This document shows positions 41,320 to 52,500 of a DNA stretch of 64,000 bases, in pieces. This stretch comes from an uncultured Bacteroidia bacterium. GTDB lineage: Bacteria; Bacteroidota; Bacteroidia; J057; CALAJH01. Location of the stretch: NCBI GenBank assembly GCA_937922655.1, contig CALAJH010000001.1, positions 124,001 through 188,000 on the forward strand, written 5' to 3'. The notes beneath the pieces are model-generated. The model worked only from the letters and a program-made list of their open reading frames with translations, ran no database searches and was not told the DNA's origin. The translations under genes were made by a program, and so were the position numbers. Each line of letters opens with the position of its first letter. The stretch's first letter is position 1.

Positions 41320-41813
41320 TTATTCGCCACGGGGAGGCGACTGCCGAAGGAGAAAGCGATCTGTTGCGCAGACTCACCGAAAAAGGAGTCTTTGAGGCCA
41401 AAAGTTTGGGTGAACGCCTGCGTGTAAAACAAGCCATCCCCGACCTTATCGTATGTAGTCCCGCGGTGCGTACCCAGCTGACGGCCATGTTGGTGGCCAA
41501 AGCCGTCGGTTATTCGCCTTTGTCGATAAAAGAAGCTCCGGCGCTTTACGGCGCGACGCCGCGCACCTACCTCGAAGTCATTAACGGCACGGACGACGCG
41601 GTTAAAGTGCTTGCCATCGTCGGCCACAATCCCGTGTCGTCGGCCATGCCCGTGTATTTGACGCAAAAACCGTTCGGAACCTTGCCCACCGCCGGATGCG
41701 TAGCCATAGAAATCAAAACCGAACGTTGGGCTTACGTATCGTTGGGAACGGGGACTACAAAGTGGCAGTTTCAGCCCCCGCCTTTCATCCGTCCCGACCC
41801 CGGAAATGCATAA
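41298..41813 (+). CDS. SixA-like histidine phosphatase
   Basis: A 171-residue phosphoglycerate-mutase-fold phosphatase. LLIIRHGEA (His9-region) is the catalytic His motif, followed by SPAVRTQLTA and IVGHNPVSS with the second catalytic His. The short length and lack of extra inserts fit SixA, which dephosphorylates phosphohistidine proteins. The ATG at 41298 lies inside the end of the glycosyltransferase gene; the longer frame lacks conservation. It ends 7 bp from the convergent 145-residue gene. Confidence 0.85.
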   Translation: MEPKTLLIIRHGEATAEGESDLLRRLTEKGVFEAKSLGERLRVKQAIPDLIVCSPAVRTQLTAMLVAKAVGYSPLSIKEAPALYGATPRTYLEVINGTDDAVKVLAIVGHNPVSSAMPVYLTQKPFGTLPTAGCVAIEIKTERWAYVSLGTGTTKWQFQPPPFIRPDPGNA

Positions 41814-41820
41814 CGGCAAT

Positions 41821-42258
41821 CTAGAGCCGGTCTTCGCCGCCGAAGTATTTGCGTTCGACGTCGTCGGCGAGGACGGCCACCTCGTGAATCAAGTAGCGTA
41901 ATTCGTCGAAGTCGGCGGAGGCGGCGATGGTGGACGCAAAAGCGGCAACGATTTCTATTTCCTGTCCGGTGCGCAAACGGTCGGAAGTGATGGTCAGGCC
42001 GGCATAAATCGAATGCAGGTTGGCCTTCATGAGCTTGTAAAGGTCGGTTTGCGGGGTGTAGCGGCCGCAGCGCGAAGTAAATAGATAAACCTCTTTTCCG
42101 TTGCGCACCTCTTGCTGGGCATAGACGTATTGGCGTCGATTTTCTCCTTTGTCGGTAACGATAGGGTAGTCAATCATTAAGACGCCGCCGTCCAATTGTT
42201 TGACGGTTTGTCCGAGTTCTTCGGCCACTTTGTACATAAATTCGTCCAACGCTATCAT
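41821..42258 (-). CDS. YbjN-like small protein, unknown function
   Basis: A 145-residue soluble protein. An N-terminal helix, a sheet with VYAQQEVRNGKEVYLFTSRC, a DLYKLMKANLHSIYAGLTI segment, and a C-terminal helix (FDELRYLIHEVAVLADDVERKY) together resemble the YbjN/type III chaperone-like fold. That family is found in many bacteria with poorly defined regulatory or chaperone roles. It lies 42 bp downstream of the photolyase gene on the same strand and may be co-transcribed. The assignment is by fold pattern and is tentative. Confidence 0.55.
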   Translation of the reverse strand: MIALDEFMYKVAEELGQTVKQLDGGVLMIDYPIVTDKGENRRQYVYAQQEVRNGKEVYLFTSRCGRYTPQTDLYKLMKANLHSIYAGLTITSDRLRTGQEIEIVAAFASTIAASADFDELRYLIHEVAVLADDVERKYFGGEDRL

Positions 42259-42300
42259 ATCGTGCTCGCCAACTCGACCGCAAAGATAAAAGATTGTCTC

Positions 42301-43758
42301 TTAGTTTCCGGTTTTTTCGCGTTGGTTTTTATGAACGAATTTTCTTAGTCGGGAGCTTGCGCCTTTGACTTCGGCGTCCTGCAAGGCCTTCAAGTATCGT
42401 CCCTCGCTTTTTTTGACGGCTTCGGGCGGACATACCGGCGCCGGATAACCGCACGTCTCCCTCAACAACCGTGGCAAAGGCCCATAAATGTCGGGCGGAC
42501 GAACGGCGGCCAGTTCGGGTACGTACTTTTTGACGAACTCCCCTCGCGGGTCGTGTTCCGCCGCCTGTTTGGCTACGTCGAAATAACGAAATCCCCGGGC
42601 GTCGTTGCCCACGCCCGCGCAATAGTTCCAATTGCCGTAGTTGGAAGCCACGTCGTAATCCAAGAGCAGGGACTCGAACCATTCGGCGCCCATTCGCCAA
42701 TCCAATTCCAGATTTTTAGTTAGAAACGAGGCGACGATTTGCCTTCCGCGATTGGACATAAACCCCGTTTGGGCAAGTTGGCGCATACAGGCGTCGACGA
42801 GGGGGTAGCCCGTAACGCCGTTGCGCCACGCGTCGAAGGCGTTTTCATCGCGCCGCCACGGAATGGGCAAATTCCGGATGCCGCCGGCGCGAAAAAGCTT
42901 GGCCCCGTGTTTGCGGGCAATGCAATAAAAATAATCGCGCCACAAAAGCTCGAAGTATATCCAATACGTCGAATCGTTGCGCCCGTGCCGGGATTCGTAA
43001 CGCTCCAGTTCGCGGAAAATCGTTCTTGGCGAAAGGGCTCCGACGGCCAAATACGCCGAAAGTTGCGTGGAAAAATGGGGGCCGTCGAATTGGTTGCGCG
43101 TTAATTTGTAATTGGAAGCGAGCCGGGACTCAAACAAGTAATAATTGAGGCGTGCGAGTGCGGCGGTTTCGCCGGGCGGAAAAATCAGCGGCACGTCGGG
43201 AGCGTCCGGCGGAGACGGAAAATTCAATGTCAAAACGCCCGAAAAACGCAAACGCTCGGGAGCGGCAAGCGGAGGACGAACCAACACCGAATGTTCGACC
43301 CTTCGCCGAAAGTCCGTAAACATTTCGGGCGTTTGTGAAAAAGAAAACGGCAAATCCTCGGGGGAAAGCAGGGTGCGTCCCTCGAATTCCACGGCCGGCA
43401 AACGCTTTTTGACTCGCTTGGCGACGTACTCCTCTTCCGTTCCCGCCTCGGCGTGGAAAAAGACTTTGTCGGCGCCCCAGTGGGAAAAAATTTCGGGCAA
43501 TACGGCCTCGGGTTCGTCGAAAACGACAAGGGCCTTTCCTCCCAACGCCGCTATGCTTTGCGCCCATTCGCGTGCCGTTTCCAAAACAAACCTTAGCCGA
43601 TACGGCCCCGTCTTTGCAAATCCAAAGGTCGTGGCGGCCGATGTTTGCCTAGGGTCGAGGCAATAGACGCACAGCGCCTCGCCGATTTTGGCGGCCTCGT
43701 AGAGCGGCGCGTGGTCGCGCACCCGCAAATCGTTTCTGAACCATACAACCGTTTTCAT
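42301..43758 (-). CDS. Cryptochrome DASH / deoxyribodipyrimidine photolyase
   Basis: A 485-residue flavoprotein that repairs cyclobutane pyrimidine dimers, in DASH enzymes mainly in single-stranded DNA. The N-terminus TVVWFRNDLRVRDHAPL is the antenna-domain start. The FAD domain has YKLTRNQFDGPHFSTQLSAYL, LLWRDYFYCIARKHG and SNYGNWNYCAGVGNDARG; the YFDV and AGVGND features point to the DASH subgroup. Residues for folate binding cannot be fixed by eye. It is divergent from dprA. Confidence 0.9.
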   Translation of the reverse strand: MKTVVWFRNDLRVRDHAPLYEAAKIGEALCVYCLDPRQTSAATTFGFAKTGPYRLRFVLETAREWAQSIAALGGKALVVFDEPEAVLPEIFSHWGADKVFFHAEAGTEEEYVAKRVKKRLPAVEFEGRTLLSPEDLPFSFSQTPEMFTDFRRRVEHSVLVRPPLAAPERLRFSGVLTLNFPSPPDAPDVPLIFPPGETAALARLNYYLFESRLASNYKLTRNQFDGPHFSTQLSAYLAVGALSPRTIFRELERYESRHGRNDSTYWIYFELLWRDYFYCIARKHGAKLFRAGGIRNLPIPWRRDENAFDAWRNGVTGYPLVDACMRQLAQTGFMSNRGRQIVASFLTKNLELDWRMGAEWFESLLLDYDVASNYGNWNYCAGVGNDARGFRYFDVAKQAAEHDPRGEFVKKYVPELAAVRPPDIYGPLPRLLRETCGYPAPVCPPEAVKKSEGRYLKALQDAEVKGASSRLRKFVHKNQREKTGN

Positions 43759-43901
43759 CGTTTGCTAAACCGCGCCAAACGCCGTTGCGTTCATTTATCT
43801 TTGAAACCTGCTTGAATCTTTAATGCAACGGCAAAAGCCCGTGCCCAACGCAAAACCGAAAAATACGAACAGGGGTGGGGGGAAATGGACAAAAACCGGC
43901 G

Positions 43902-43909
43902 TATCTTTG
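43902..43909 (+). promoter_or_regulatory. Candidate -7 element, dprA
   Basis: TATCTTTG matches TAnnTTTG, 22 bases before the GTG start. A second identical box lies at 43796-43803. Neither has a TTG at the ideal distance. Confidence 0.4.
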
Positions 43910-43931
43910 CACATTCAGCCAATAAAAAAAC

Positions 43932-45044
43932 GTGAGTAAGGAACTGGTGGCGCTGACGATGGCGGACGGGGTCGGGCCGGTGACGGCGAAAATCCTCGTT
44001 TCCCATTGCAAGGGCGCGGACAAAGTCTTTTCCGCCGACAAAAAAGAACTTTTCCGCATACAGGGCGTGGGCGAGGCCGTTGTTCAAAATCTCATCGAAC
44101 AAAAGGCCGCCCTTTTCGCCGCCGCGGAAAAAGAACTCGAGTTTTGCGAAAAAAACGGCGTACGCATCGTTCCCTACTATGATTCGGCCTATCCGCAAGA
44201 CCTCAAAATGATGACCTCCGCCCCGACGCTGTTGTACGTCAAGGGCAAGGCCGACCTCAACAAGGTTTCGATGGCGATAGTCGGCACGCGTACGCCCACC
44301 GATTACGGAAAAAAACAGGCGCGTCGTTTCGCCGCACATTGGGCCGGCAAAGGCGTTACGATAGTAAGCGGCTTGGCTTTCGGTATCGACGCCGAGGCGC
44401 ACAACGCCACGATGGAAGCGGGCGGTACGACCGTTGCCGTTTTGGGACATGGTTTGGGTACCGTTTACCCCCGCGAACATAAATCGATGGCGGAAAAAAT
44501 TGCGGAAACCGGGGCGTTGGTTAGCGAATATCCGTCGCATTACAAGCCCGACCCCCGTCATTTCCCGCATCGCAACCGCATTGTTGCGGGAACGTCCCGG
44601 GCGACGCTCGTCGTCGAGGCCGCCGCCCGAAGCGGCGCCCTCAACACCGCCACCCACGCCCTCGAACTCCGCAAACGGATTTTCGCCGTACCGGGGCCGC
44701 TGGGCGCAAAACTTTCCGAAGGAACCAACGCCCTCATCCGCGACGGCGCCGCCGAACTCGCCTACGACCCCGATTGGGTGTTGGGGCGTGTGTTCCAATA
44801 CGAAATGGATTTTGCGCCTACGATATATTCCAACCCCGCAGGCCCAATCCCCGAACCCGTCGTCGAACTCAACGACAACGAGCGAACCCTGTACGAACTG
44901 CTTAAAATCAAGGACTGTCTCCTCGACGAACTTCTCGAAGCAACGGGATGGACGTTGGCCGGACTCATGACCACGCTTTTGACCTTGGAGTTCAACGGCG
45001 TAGTTACACAACTGCCGGGCCGTCGATTTACGTTGAGCAAATGA
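43932..45044 (+). CDS. dprA: DNA-processing protein DprA
   Basis: Binds incoming single-stranded DNA and loads RecA during natural transformation. The 370-residue protein starts with GTG. It has an N-terminal helix-hairpin-helix region (DGVGPVTAKILVSHC), the Rossmann core (MAIVGTRTPTDYGKKQARRF, VSGLAFGIDAEAHNATM, VAVLGHGLGTVYP, SEYPSH, FPHRNRIVAGTS) and a C-terminal winged-helix DML1-like domain. All usual DprA motifs are present. Other competence genes are not in the window. Its TGA overlaps the ATG of the next gene. Confidence 0.95.
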   Translation: MSKELVALTMADGVGPVTAKILVSHCKGADKVFSADKKELFRIQGVGEAVVQNLIEQKAALFAAAEKELEFCEKNGVRIVPYYDSAYPQDLKMMTSAPTLLYVKGKADLNKVSMAIVGTRTPTDYGKKQARRFAAHWAGKGVTIVSGLAFGIDAEAHNATMEAGGTTVAVLGHGLGTVYPREHKSMAEKIAETGALVSEYPSHYKPDPRHFPHRNRIVAGTSRATLVVEAAARSGALNTATHALELRKRIFAVPGPLGAKLSEGTNALIRDGAAELAYDPDWVLGRVFQYEMDFAPTIYSNPAGPIPEPVVELNDNERTLYELLKIKDCLLDELLEATGWTLAGLMTTLLTLEFNGVVTQLPGRRFTLSK

Positions 45045-46573
45045 GGGCGGCATGGGTGTATTGGCTGGGCTACGGCGTTTTGGCGTGGATTTTCGCATGG
45101 GAACGCGTACATTACGACGCGCCGCTCTACATCATGAAAATGCTCAAAACCGGACAATTCACCTTCGAGCATTTTCGCACTACGGGGCCGCTTTTTGAAT
45201 GGGCGCCGCTTTTGGCCACAAAATTCGGCGCCGGCCTCGAAACGATAGTCCGTTTGCATTCGCTCAACGACTGGCTGATGGGCTTCGGGGCTTTTTTGAC
45301 GCTGGCCTACGGTGTGCGTTCGCCGACGGCCGCCGGCGTGTGGACTTTCGCCATGGCCGTCGGCTACCGTTACAATTTCGTCGTTCCGGTTAGCGAATTG
45401 TATCCCGGATTGGCTTTGTTGATGGTTGCGGCTTATGTCAAGCGCAACGCCGGGTTTGCCGCTTTGTGGGGATGGACGGGCCACGTTTTAACCCTTGCCG
45501 CCGCCGCCGGATGGATGCTTTGGCACGCCCTCAAATTCGGATTAACCCGAAAACTCTATTGGACGGCCGCATTATCCGTTGTTGCCTTGGCTTATCACCT
45601 CGCCGTTTCCACCGACTACCAAACCTCGCAATCCGCCTCTTTACTTTCCACCGCCGCAACAGAAATTCAAAACCTACCCTGTCCCATTCAACCTTATTTC
45701 AAATCTAAACTTAAAGATTGGCTTTACGTCGCCGTTTTCGGTTTGGAACTTTTTGTTTTGGGCGTTTGGGGATGTATGCTGTTGACGCGTGGGCGCTTGG
45801 CCAAACCCGAAGCGGCGTTGTTCGCTTTGGCCGTCGTCGGATTTTTGGTTTTCTTGTCCCGTCCGCGAACCCTCATGGCTTGGGGATTCGACATGAGCGA
45901 ACGCTATGTTTTCGTCTTTATTCTTTGGGCGATTTGGGCGTTGTATTTTCACGCACCGCGGGCAAAAATCTGGACGCTCGTCGCCTTCACGTCCGTCGTT
46001 CAGCTTTTTTTCTTCTTGAACCGACATCGCGACGTGCGTTTCCGACGTTTGGAACTCTTGTGCCAAACCATGAACCAATATCCCGAACAAAGATTTTTGA
46101 TTCGGGAGTCGAATTGGGTGACGGAAAAAATCGGTACCGACGTAGGGTTGTGGGGCGAAACGCCCTTGTTTTCCACGGCCCGATACGGAACGTCCAAACA
46201 AGCGGTTTCCGAGGAGGCGATAGCCGTTGCGGGAATACAATTCATCGAACCGGGAGAATATCGGCATTTTGATTTTCGAGCCGGACCTATACGTATTTTG
46301 AACACCGACGGCGCAAACAACGAAGAATCGGTGAAAAAACTGCATCTTGAAGCCCAAGGCGGGCGCGTAAACGTTTTCAACCCCGGTACCGACACCGTCT
46401 TCTCGGGCTTGTGCAAAACGCCCGTCAAAATAGGTTACGAAAGCGGTTCCAAACCCGTACCCCTAACCACCGACCTTCCCCCCAACGCGCAATGTACGGT
46501 CTTGATACGTCCGGGCAAGGGAAAATTGGGCGTTTGGTGGGAAAATAGATTTATTCTACCATCATCGTATTAA
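45041..46573 (+). CDS. Polytopic membrane protein with extracytoplasmic C-terminal domain, unknown
   Basis: A 510-residue protein starting MRAAWVYWLGYGVLAWIF at ATG 45041, which overlaps the dprA stop (ATGA 45041-45044). About nine membrane helices fill residues ~5-335; a loop with YDAPLYIMKMLKTGQFTFEHF follows the first helix, as in some GT-C glycosyltransferases, but the diagnostic acidic pair is not clear. The C-terminal ~170 residues are soluble and beta-rich. No family is recognised. Its 3' end overlaps by 12 bp the 3' end of the giant PKD gene on the other strand. Confidence 0.65.
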   Translation: MRAAWVYWLGYGVLAWIFAWERVHYDAPLYIMKMLKTGQFTFEHFRTTGPLFEWAPLLATKFGAGLETIVRLHSLNDWLMGFGAFLTLAYGVRSPTAAGVWTFAMAVGYRYNFVVPVSELYPGLALLMVAAYVKRNAGFAALWGWTGHVLTLAAAAGWMLWHALKFGLTRKLYWTAALSVVALAYHLAVSTDYQTSQSASLLSTAATEIQNLPCPIQPYFKSKLKDWLYVAVFGLELFVLGVWGCMLLTRGRLAKPEAALFALAVVGFLVFLSRPRTLMAWGFDMSERYVFVFILWAIWALYFHAPRAKIWTLVAFTSVVQLFFFLNRHRDVRFRRLELLCQTMNQYPEQRFLIRESNWVTEKIGTDVGLWGETPLFSTARYGTSKQAVSEEAIAVAGIQFIEPGEYRHFDFRAGPIRILNTDGANNEESVKKLHLEAQGGRVNVFNPGTDTVFSGLCKTPVKIGYESGSKPVPLTTDLPPNAQCTVLIRPGKGKLGVWWENRFILPSSY

Positions 46574-49500
46574 ATTGACCGTTCCGTAAACTTCGACGGG
46601 GTCTGCGTTCGGCAGTACGGCGCGAAATTTATACGTATAAACCCCTTCGGGTACGGGAACGCCCTTGGGATTGTTGCCGTCCCAAAAAACGTCGGGACGA
46701 CGCGACTCAAACACCGGCATTCCCCACCGGCCGTAAATCGTCATGTGTACGCTTTGATAAACGGACAAATTTTTGATTTCCAGCACGTCGTTGAGACCGT
46801 CGCCGTTGGGGGTGAAGGCTGAGGGTATGGCCGGCGCCGCCGGTTGTATTCGTACCGTATCTTCGTCCGTTGCTTCGCACCCTCCCTCGCCAAGGACCCG
46901 TACGGTTACGGGGTAGCGGCCCGGCAGGAAATAAGTTTTTTCCGCGTACGGCAAATCCGGGCCCTGTTCTCCGTCTCCAAAGTCCCAAAAATAAACAACG
47001 TTGCCCGTCGCGCCGCGTACACGAAATTCAACCGTCGTCGGCGCCCTGTATTCTTCCGCCCAATGCTCCAATACGATTTCGGGCGCCGTGCGAACGACTA
47101 CTTTTTTTTCTTCAACGACCGACGAACAGGCGTTTTGCACCACTTGCAAACGCACGGTTTTGGTTCCGGGGTTGGTCCAACGGACGCGATGCGGCCCCGG
47201 CCCCCAACCCGGTTCGCCGTAGCCGCCGTCAAAATCCCACAAAAACGCCGTTCCCGTACTCGTTGGAACACCCGCGTAACGAACACCGACAAAACTGTCG
47301 ATACACGCGAACGACGGCGCGATAAATTCGGCGTCGGGCGTACCGACCTTTACCGTCCTTTCGTAAACCGACGAACCGCAACCGTACGCTTCGACGCGCA
47401 AACGCACGTATTTGACCCCCGGCGTATTCCAGCGCACCAAATGCGGCCCGCGTCCAAAACCCGGTATCGCTTTGCCGCCGTCGAAATCCCATTCGTACGT
47501 CGCGTTCGGCTCCGAGGTCCCCGTGTAGGTCACTTTCAACGAATCGGTAACGCATAATTCCCCCGGACAATAAAATTGCGAAGACGGCACGGGCCGAACC
47601 CGTATTGTCGCACTCGTTTCGTTGGACGGACAACCTTGACGTTCGACGCGCAAGCGTACGATTTTCGTTCCGCTGTCGGGCCAAACGATTAACGGCGTAG
47701 CGTCGGAACCGCCGACGCGTTCCCCGCCCGCAAAATCCCAATGGTACGTCGCGTTCGCGTCGAAAGGATGTATCGTGCCGGCAACGGCGAACGCTTCCCC
47801 AACGCAAGCCGTCTTGTTCGGAGGTGCAATTTCCGCAACGGGTATGGGTTGGACGGCCACGTCCCGTATCCACACGTCGGAAACGCAACCGTTTTCCTCG
47901 ACGCGCAAACGCACCCGATACACGCCCGGTTCGCGCCAAATCACCGTCCCCCATCCAAGCGAATCCCCGTTTTCGTATTCCCAAAGATATTGCGCCGACG
48001 CACCGGCCGTTCCCGTAAACGCAAAGCGTACCGTATCCGAAACACACACCGACGACGGCCCCTCAAACGACGAAAACGGCGTTTGCCGAACCTCCATCGT
48101 ATCGGTAAAAACCGAGGAAGTACAGGCGTCGAAAACGACGTATAAGCGAACGGGAATTTTTCCCGAAGCCAACCATGCGGCCAACCACCGCCCCGTACCC
48201 GCCGGTTCGTACGCTCCGCCCGGACCAAAGTCCCACACGTATTCCGAACCCTCGGGGGCGAACCCCGTAAACGTAACCGTTGCCCCGTCTCCCGTACACG
48301 TCCACGTTTTGTCGAAAACAAAGGCCGCCTCGGGACGTACGTCGTTGACCCGTACCCGCGCGGTGTCGTAGTATTCGCATTCGTCGTTGAGGCGGGAAAA
48401 CAAAACGTATTCCGTGTTTTCGCTCGGAAAAACGTTCAAAGACGGCGAATGGGAAATCACGCTGTCGTTGAACATCCAAAACAGTTCCAACTGGGGCGCG
48501 TTGCCGGGCAGTTGGGCCGTGAGTGTCAGTGTGTCGCCAAGGCATATCAATACGGTGTTGGGATACGCTTGCGCCAAACGTTCGTAAACCCATATCGTAT
48601 CTCGGAACGCGGCCGACGTGCATTGTCGGTCTTCGACCGTTAGTTCGACGATTTTCGGCCCTTCGCTTTCCCAAACGAACGTCGGGATATCGTCGGCCGA
48701 GGCGACGCTTGTTTGTCCGGCAAAGTTCCAAGTCAAAATCGCGTCGGGGCCGGCGTTTCCGTCAAACGAAAACACTACGGGCCGCCCCGTGCACACCGCA
48801 CGGGGATGGGCGACAAACGACGCCGTCGGCACGGGCTTGACAACTATCGGATGCGATACCGGCCCGTCGGTACAACCCGCGTGGTCGAGCGTCAAACTTA
48901 CGACGTAATTGCCCGGCGCGTTAAACACGACCCGCAAAGGGTTCGACGACACGATTTGTCCCGGCCCCGCTTCCCACTGAAAAACGGTTTGAGGCGGGGC
49001 GAAGCCCGTGAACGAAACCGTAAGCGTTTCTCCCGCACAGGCCTCGGCCGGCAAATCGAAGGCCGCCGTCGGAAAAGCGTTCACACGAATCAAGCGGCTT
49101 ACCGTTTGGGAGGTGCAAGCGTTTTCTACGACGCGCAAACGCACGTTTTTCGTGCCCGCTTCGTTCCAATGAACGGTGTGCGGGCCTTGACCCGTTCCGG
49201 GGAACGCCGTGCCGCCGTCGAAATCCCAAAAAAATTCCGCCCCCGTACCGGCTTGTCCCGTAAAGGTCAGCGTCGCCGGCGACCCCGAACACACTTGCGT
49301 CAAAGACGTTGAAAAATCCGCCGTCGGTATGGGGTAAACCATGACGTTTTGCGTAAAAACAGACGAGGTACACGCCCCGGAAACGACGTACAATCGAAGG
49401 GTTTTGGCGCCGCCGGTATTCCAACGAACGGTGTGCGGGCCTTGACCCGTTCCGGGGAACGCCGTGCCGCCGTCGAAATCCCAAAAATACTGACCGCCCG

Positions 49501-52500
49501 CCACGCCCGTAAAAGTCGTCGTCAAACTTTCATTGACGCACAAGGCGTTTCGGGACAAAGAAAAATGAGCCGTCGGCGTTAACGAAACGGAAAACGCAAT
49601 TTGCGCAACGGTCGTACAACCGTTGGCGACGGCCGTCAAAGTTACGGTTTTGTTTCCGGCGGTGTTCCATACGACGGATTGATTTTGAGCGCCCGAACCC
49701 GGCGAAGCCGTGCCGCCGTCAAAATTCCATGTGTACGTCGTTCCCGCAGGGCCCGTTCCCGAGAATTGAACGGCGACCGTTTCGCCCGTACAATAAAACG
49801 CGGCGGAAGAGAAAAGTTGGACCGTCGGGCGCAAACGAACGTTCAACGTCCGTTCAAAAACCGCCGACGTACATCCCCCCGCAACGACCGTTAAGGACAA
49901 GTTCTTGTCGCCCGGCGTGTCCCATGTAACGGAGTGCGGCCCCGCTCCCGTTCCCGGGACTGCCGTGCCGCCGTCAAAGTTCCAGACGAAAATTCCCGTA
50001 CCTTGCCCGTCGAAAGCGATGTTCGTCGCTTGTTCGGTACAGGCAAAGGCCGGAAGGGTGAACGATGCAACCGGAGTCGGAGCAACGACGAGGGTACGCG
50101 TCGCGACCGCGGAGGTACATCCGTTTTCCACGGCGTAAACGTTGATGGTTTGGGTTCCCGCGCCGTCCCAACGAACGATGCGATTCGGGCCGTCGGAAGC
50201 GACAACGCTTCCCGTCCCCAAATCCCAAACGATTTGCGCTCCCGTTCCCGTATAGGTTAGCGTTACGTTTTGGCCGACGCAAGCGGGAGAAGGATGGACG
50301 GTGAAATCGGCCGTCGGGGTGGGCCTGACGACCACGTTTTGACTTGCGACATTGGACGTACAACCTTCGAAAACGACGGACAAACGCACGGTTTTGTTTC
50401 CCGGAACGTTCCAAACAACGTTGTGCGACCCCGAAGGGCCGGGGGTGGCCGTACCGCCGTCGAAATCCCACAAAAAATTGGAACCGGCGGGCGCGGTTCC
50501 CTCAAAAACGATGTTCGTGTTTTGACCTGTGCAAAGCGTGGACGCGGAAACCGAAAACGCCGCCGACGGCACGGGGGTTACCGTTACGGCCATCGAATGG
50601 ACAGTGGAGGTACAGCCGCCGACAAAGGCGTAAAGCGACAACGTTTTCGGGCCGGGGGTATTCCAACGGACGGTATGCGGCCCCGGCCCCACGCCCGGAA
50701 CGGCCGTGCCGCCGTCAAAATCCCATACGTACGTCGCACCCGGCGTAATGCTTCCAAGGTTGGTGGTAATTTGTCCATCCAAACAAACGGACGTCGAACT
50801 TACGTTGAAGAGCGACGACGGCGTTGGGGCGACGTTCACCGTATAACTTAGGGTTTGGGACGAGCAGGCGCCCGCCACGACGGTGAGGGTAACGTTCTTC
50901 GTTCCGGGGCTGTTCCAAACGAGTTCGTGCGGACCGGGGCCCGTGCCGGGGGTAGCCGTCGCGCCGTCGAAATTCCAGATAAAACCGGCGCCCGGCGGGG
51001 CGTTACCCGTAAAGGTCAGGGTGGACGGACGGCCCGTACACGCCGATGAAGATAAGTTGAATTGCGCCGTCGGCGTTTGTACGACCCAAATCGAGCGTTG
51101 GAAAACGGTCGAAGAACAACCGGCGCTAACGGCCAAATGTCGAACGGTTTTGAGGCCGGGGGTGTTCCAATAAACGTTGTGCGGGCCTTGTCCCGTACCC
51201 GGAACGGCCACGCCGCCGTCGAAATCCCAAGTCAATTGGGCGCCGAGGGGAGCGGGTTCGACACGCGCAACGGTCGTTGTTTGGCCGGTGCAAAGCGTTT
51301 CCTGAGCGACGGTAAACGCCGAAGACGGAACGCCCAAAATCGTCAGCGTCCGTGTCGCGACGGTGGAAGTACATCCCCCGGCCACGACCCTAAGGGTAAG
51401 AATTCTCACGCCGGGCGGGTTCCACAACACGGTATGCGGACCGACGCCGTTGGGGGGAAGGTTCATTTGTCCGTCACCGAAATCCCACAAATACGTCGCT
51501 CCCCCCACAACGTTGCCCGTATACTGCACGACGGCCGTTTGCCCCGAACAGAGTGTTTCGGGGGTGACGGTAAAGACGGCCTCGGGCGTGGGACGCACCG
51601 GAACGTTCAACGACGCGGGCGGCGCCGGACAGCCGTTGACCGAAACATTGAGCGTAACGGTGCGGTTTCCGGGGGTGTTCCACGTAACGGTATGCGGGCC
51701 CGGGCCCGTACCCGGAACGGCCACGCCACCGTCGAAATTCCATGCAAAAGTCGAACCCGGCGGAACCACGCCGTTCGCCGTAACCGTAAACGCCTGTCCC
51801 GTACAGGCAAAGCTTTCCGAACCCGACAACGACACCGGCACAAGCGCGACGACCTGAACCGTTCGGGTTTCGACGTCGGAAGTGCAACCGTTGGCGATGA
51901 CGCGAAGCGTCAGGGTTTTGGTTCCGGGCGTTGTCCAAGAGACGTTGTGGGGGCCGGGACCGGTTCCGGGGACGGCGTTGCCGCCGCCAAAATTCCAAAC
52001 GAAAGTGGCGCCGGGCGGAGCGTCGCCAAGGTAGGTTACCAAACCTTGCGTACCGATGCACAAACTCGCGGGAACCGAAAACGCCGACGAAAGCCCCTCC
52101 GAAATGACCACGCGCACCGTGTCGCGTTGTCGCGAACCCGAACACGACCCGCGCTGCGCTTCCAGGACGTACATCGTATTTTGCGACGGCGAAACGGTGA
52201 TGGACGTGGCGTTGGACGTAAATCCCGCGGGAATCGAACGCCAAGAATAATGAATTTCCCCCGGAATGTGGGCTTGAACGTTGAAAGTGACCGACTGGCC
52301 CGGACAAATAACGTGAACGGAAGGGGTAACGGAAGCCAGGTCGGCTTGTTGGAGGCAAACGTCGTTGCAATCGCCGGGGTTGGGCGGCGGTCCCAAACGG
52401 TTCCATGCGCCGCCGTCGGGAACGCGGTAAAATTTTCCGTTGGGCTGAAAAAAAAAGTCGGAACCCGTATGGGAAGCGTATTCCATTTGGCCCGCCAAAA

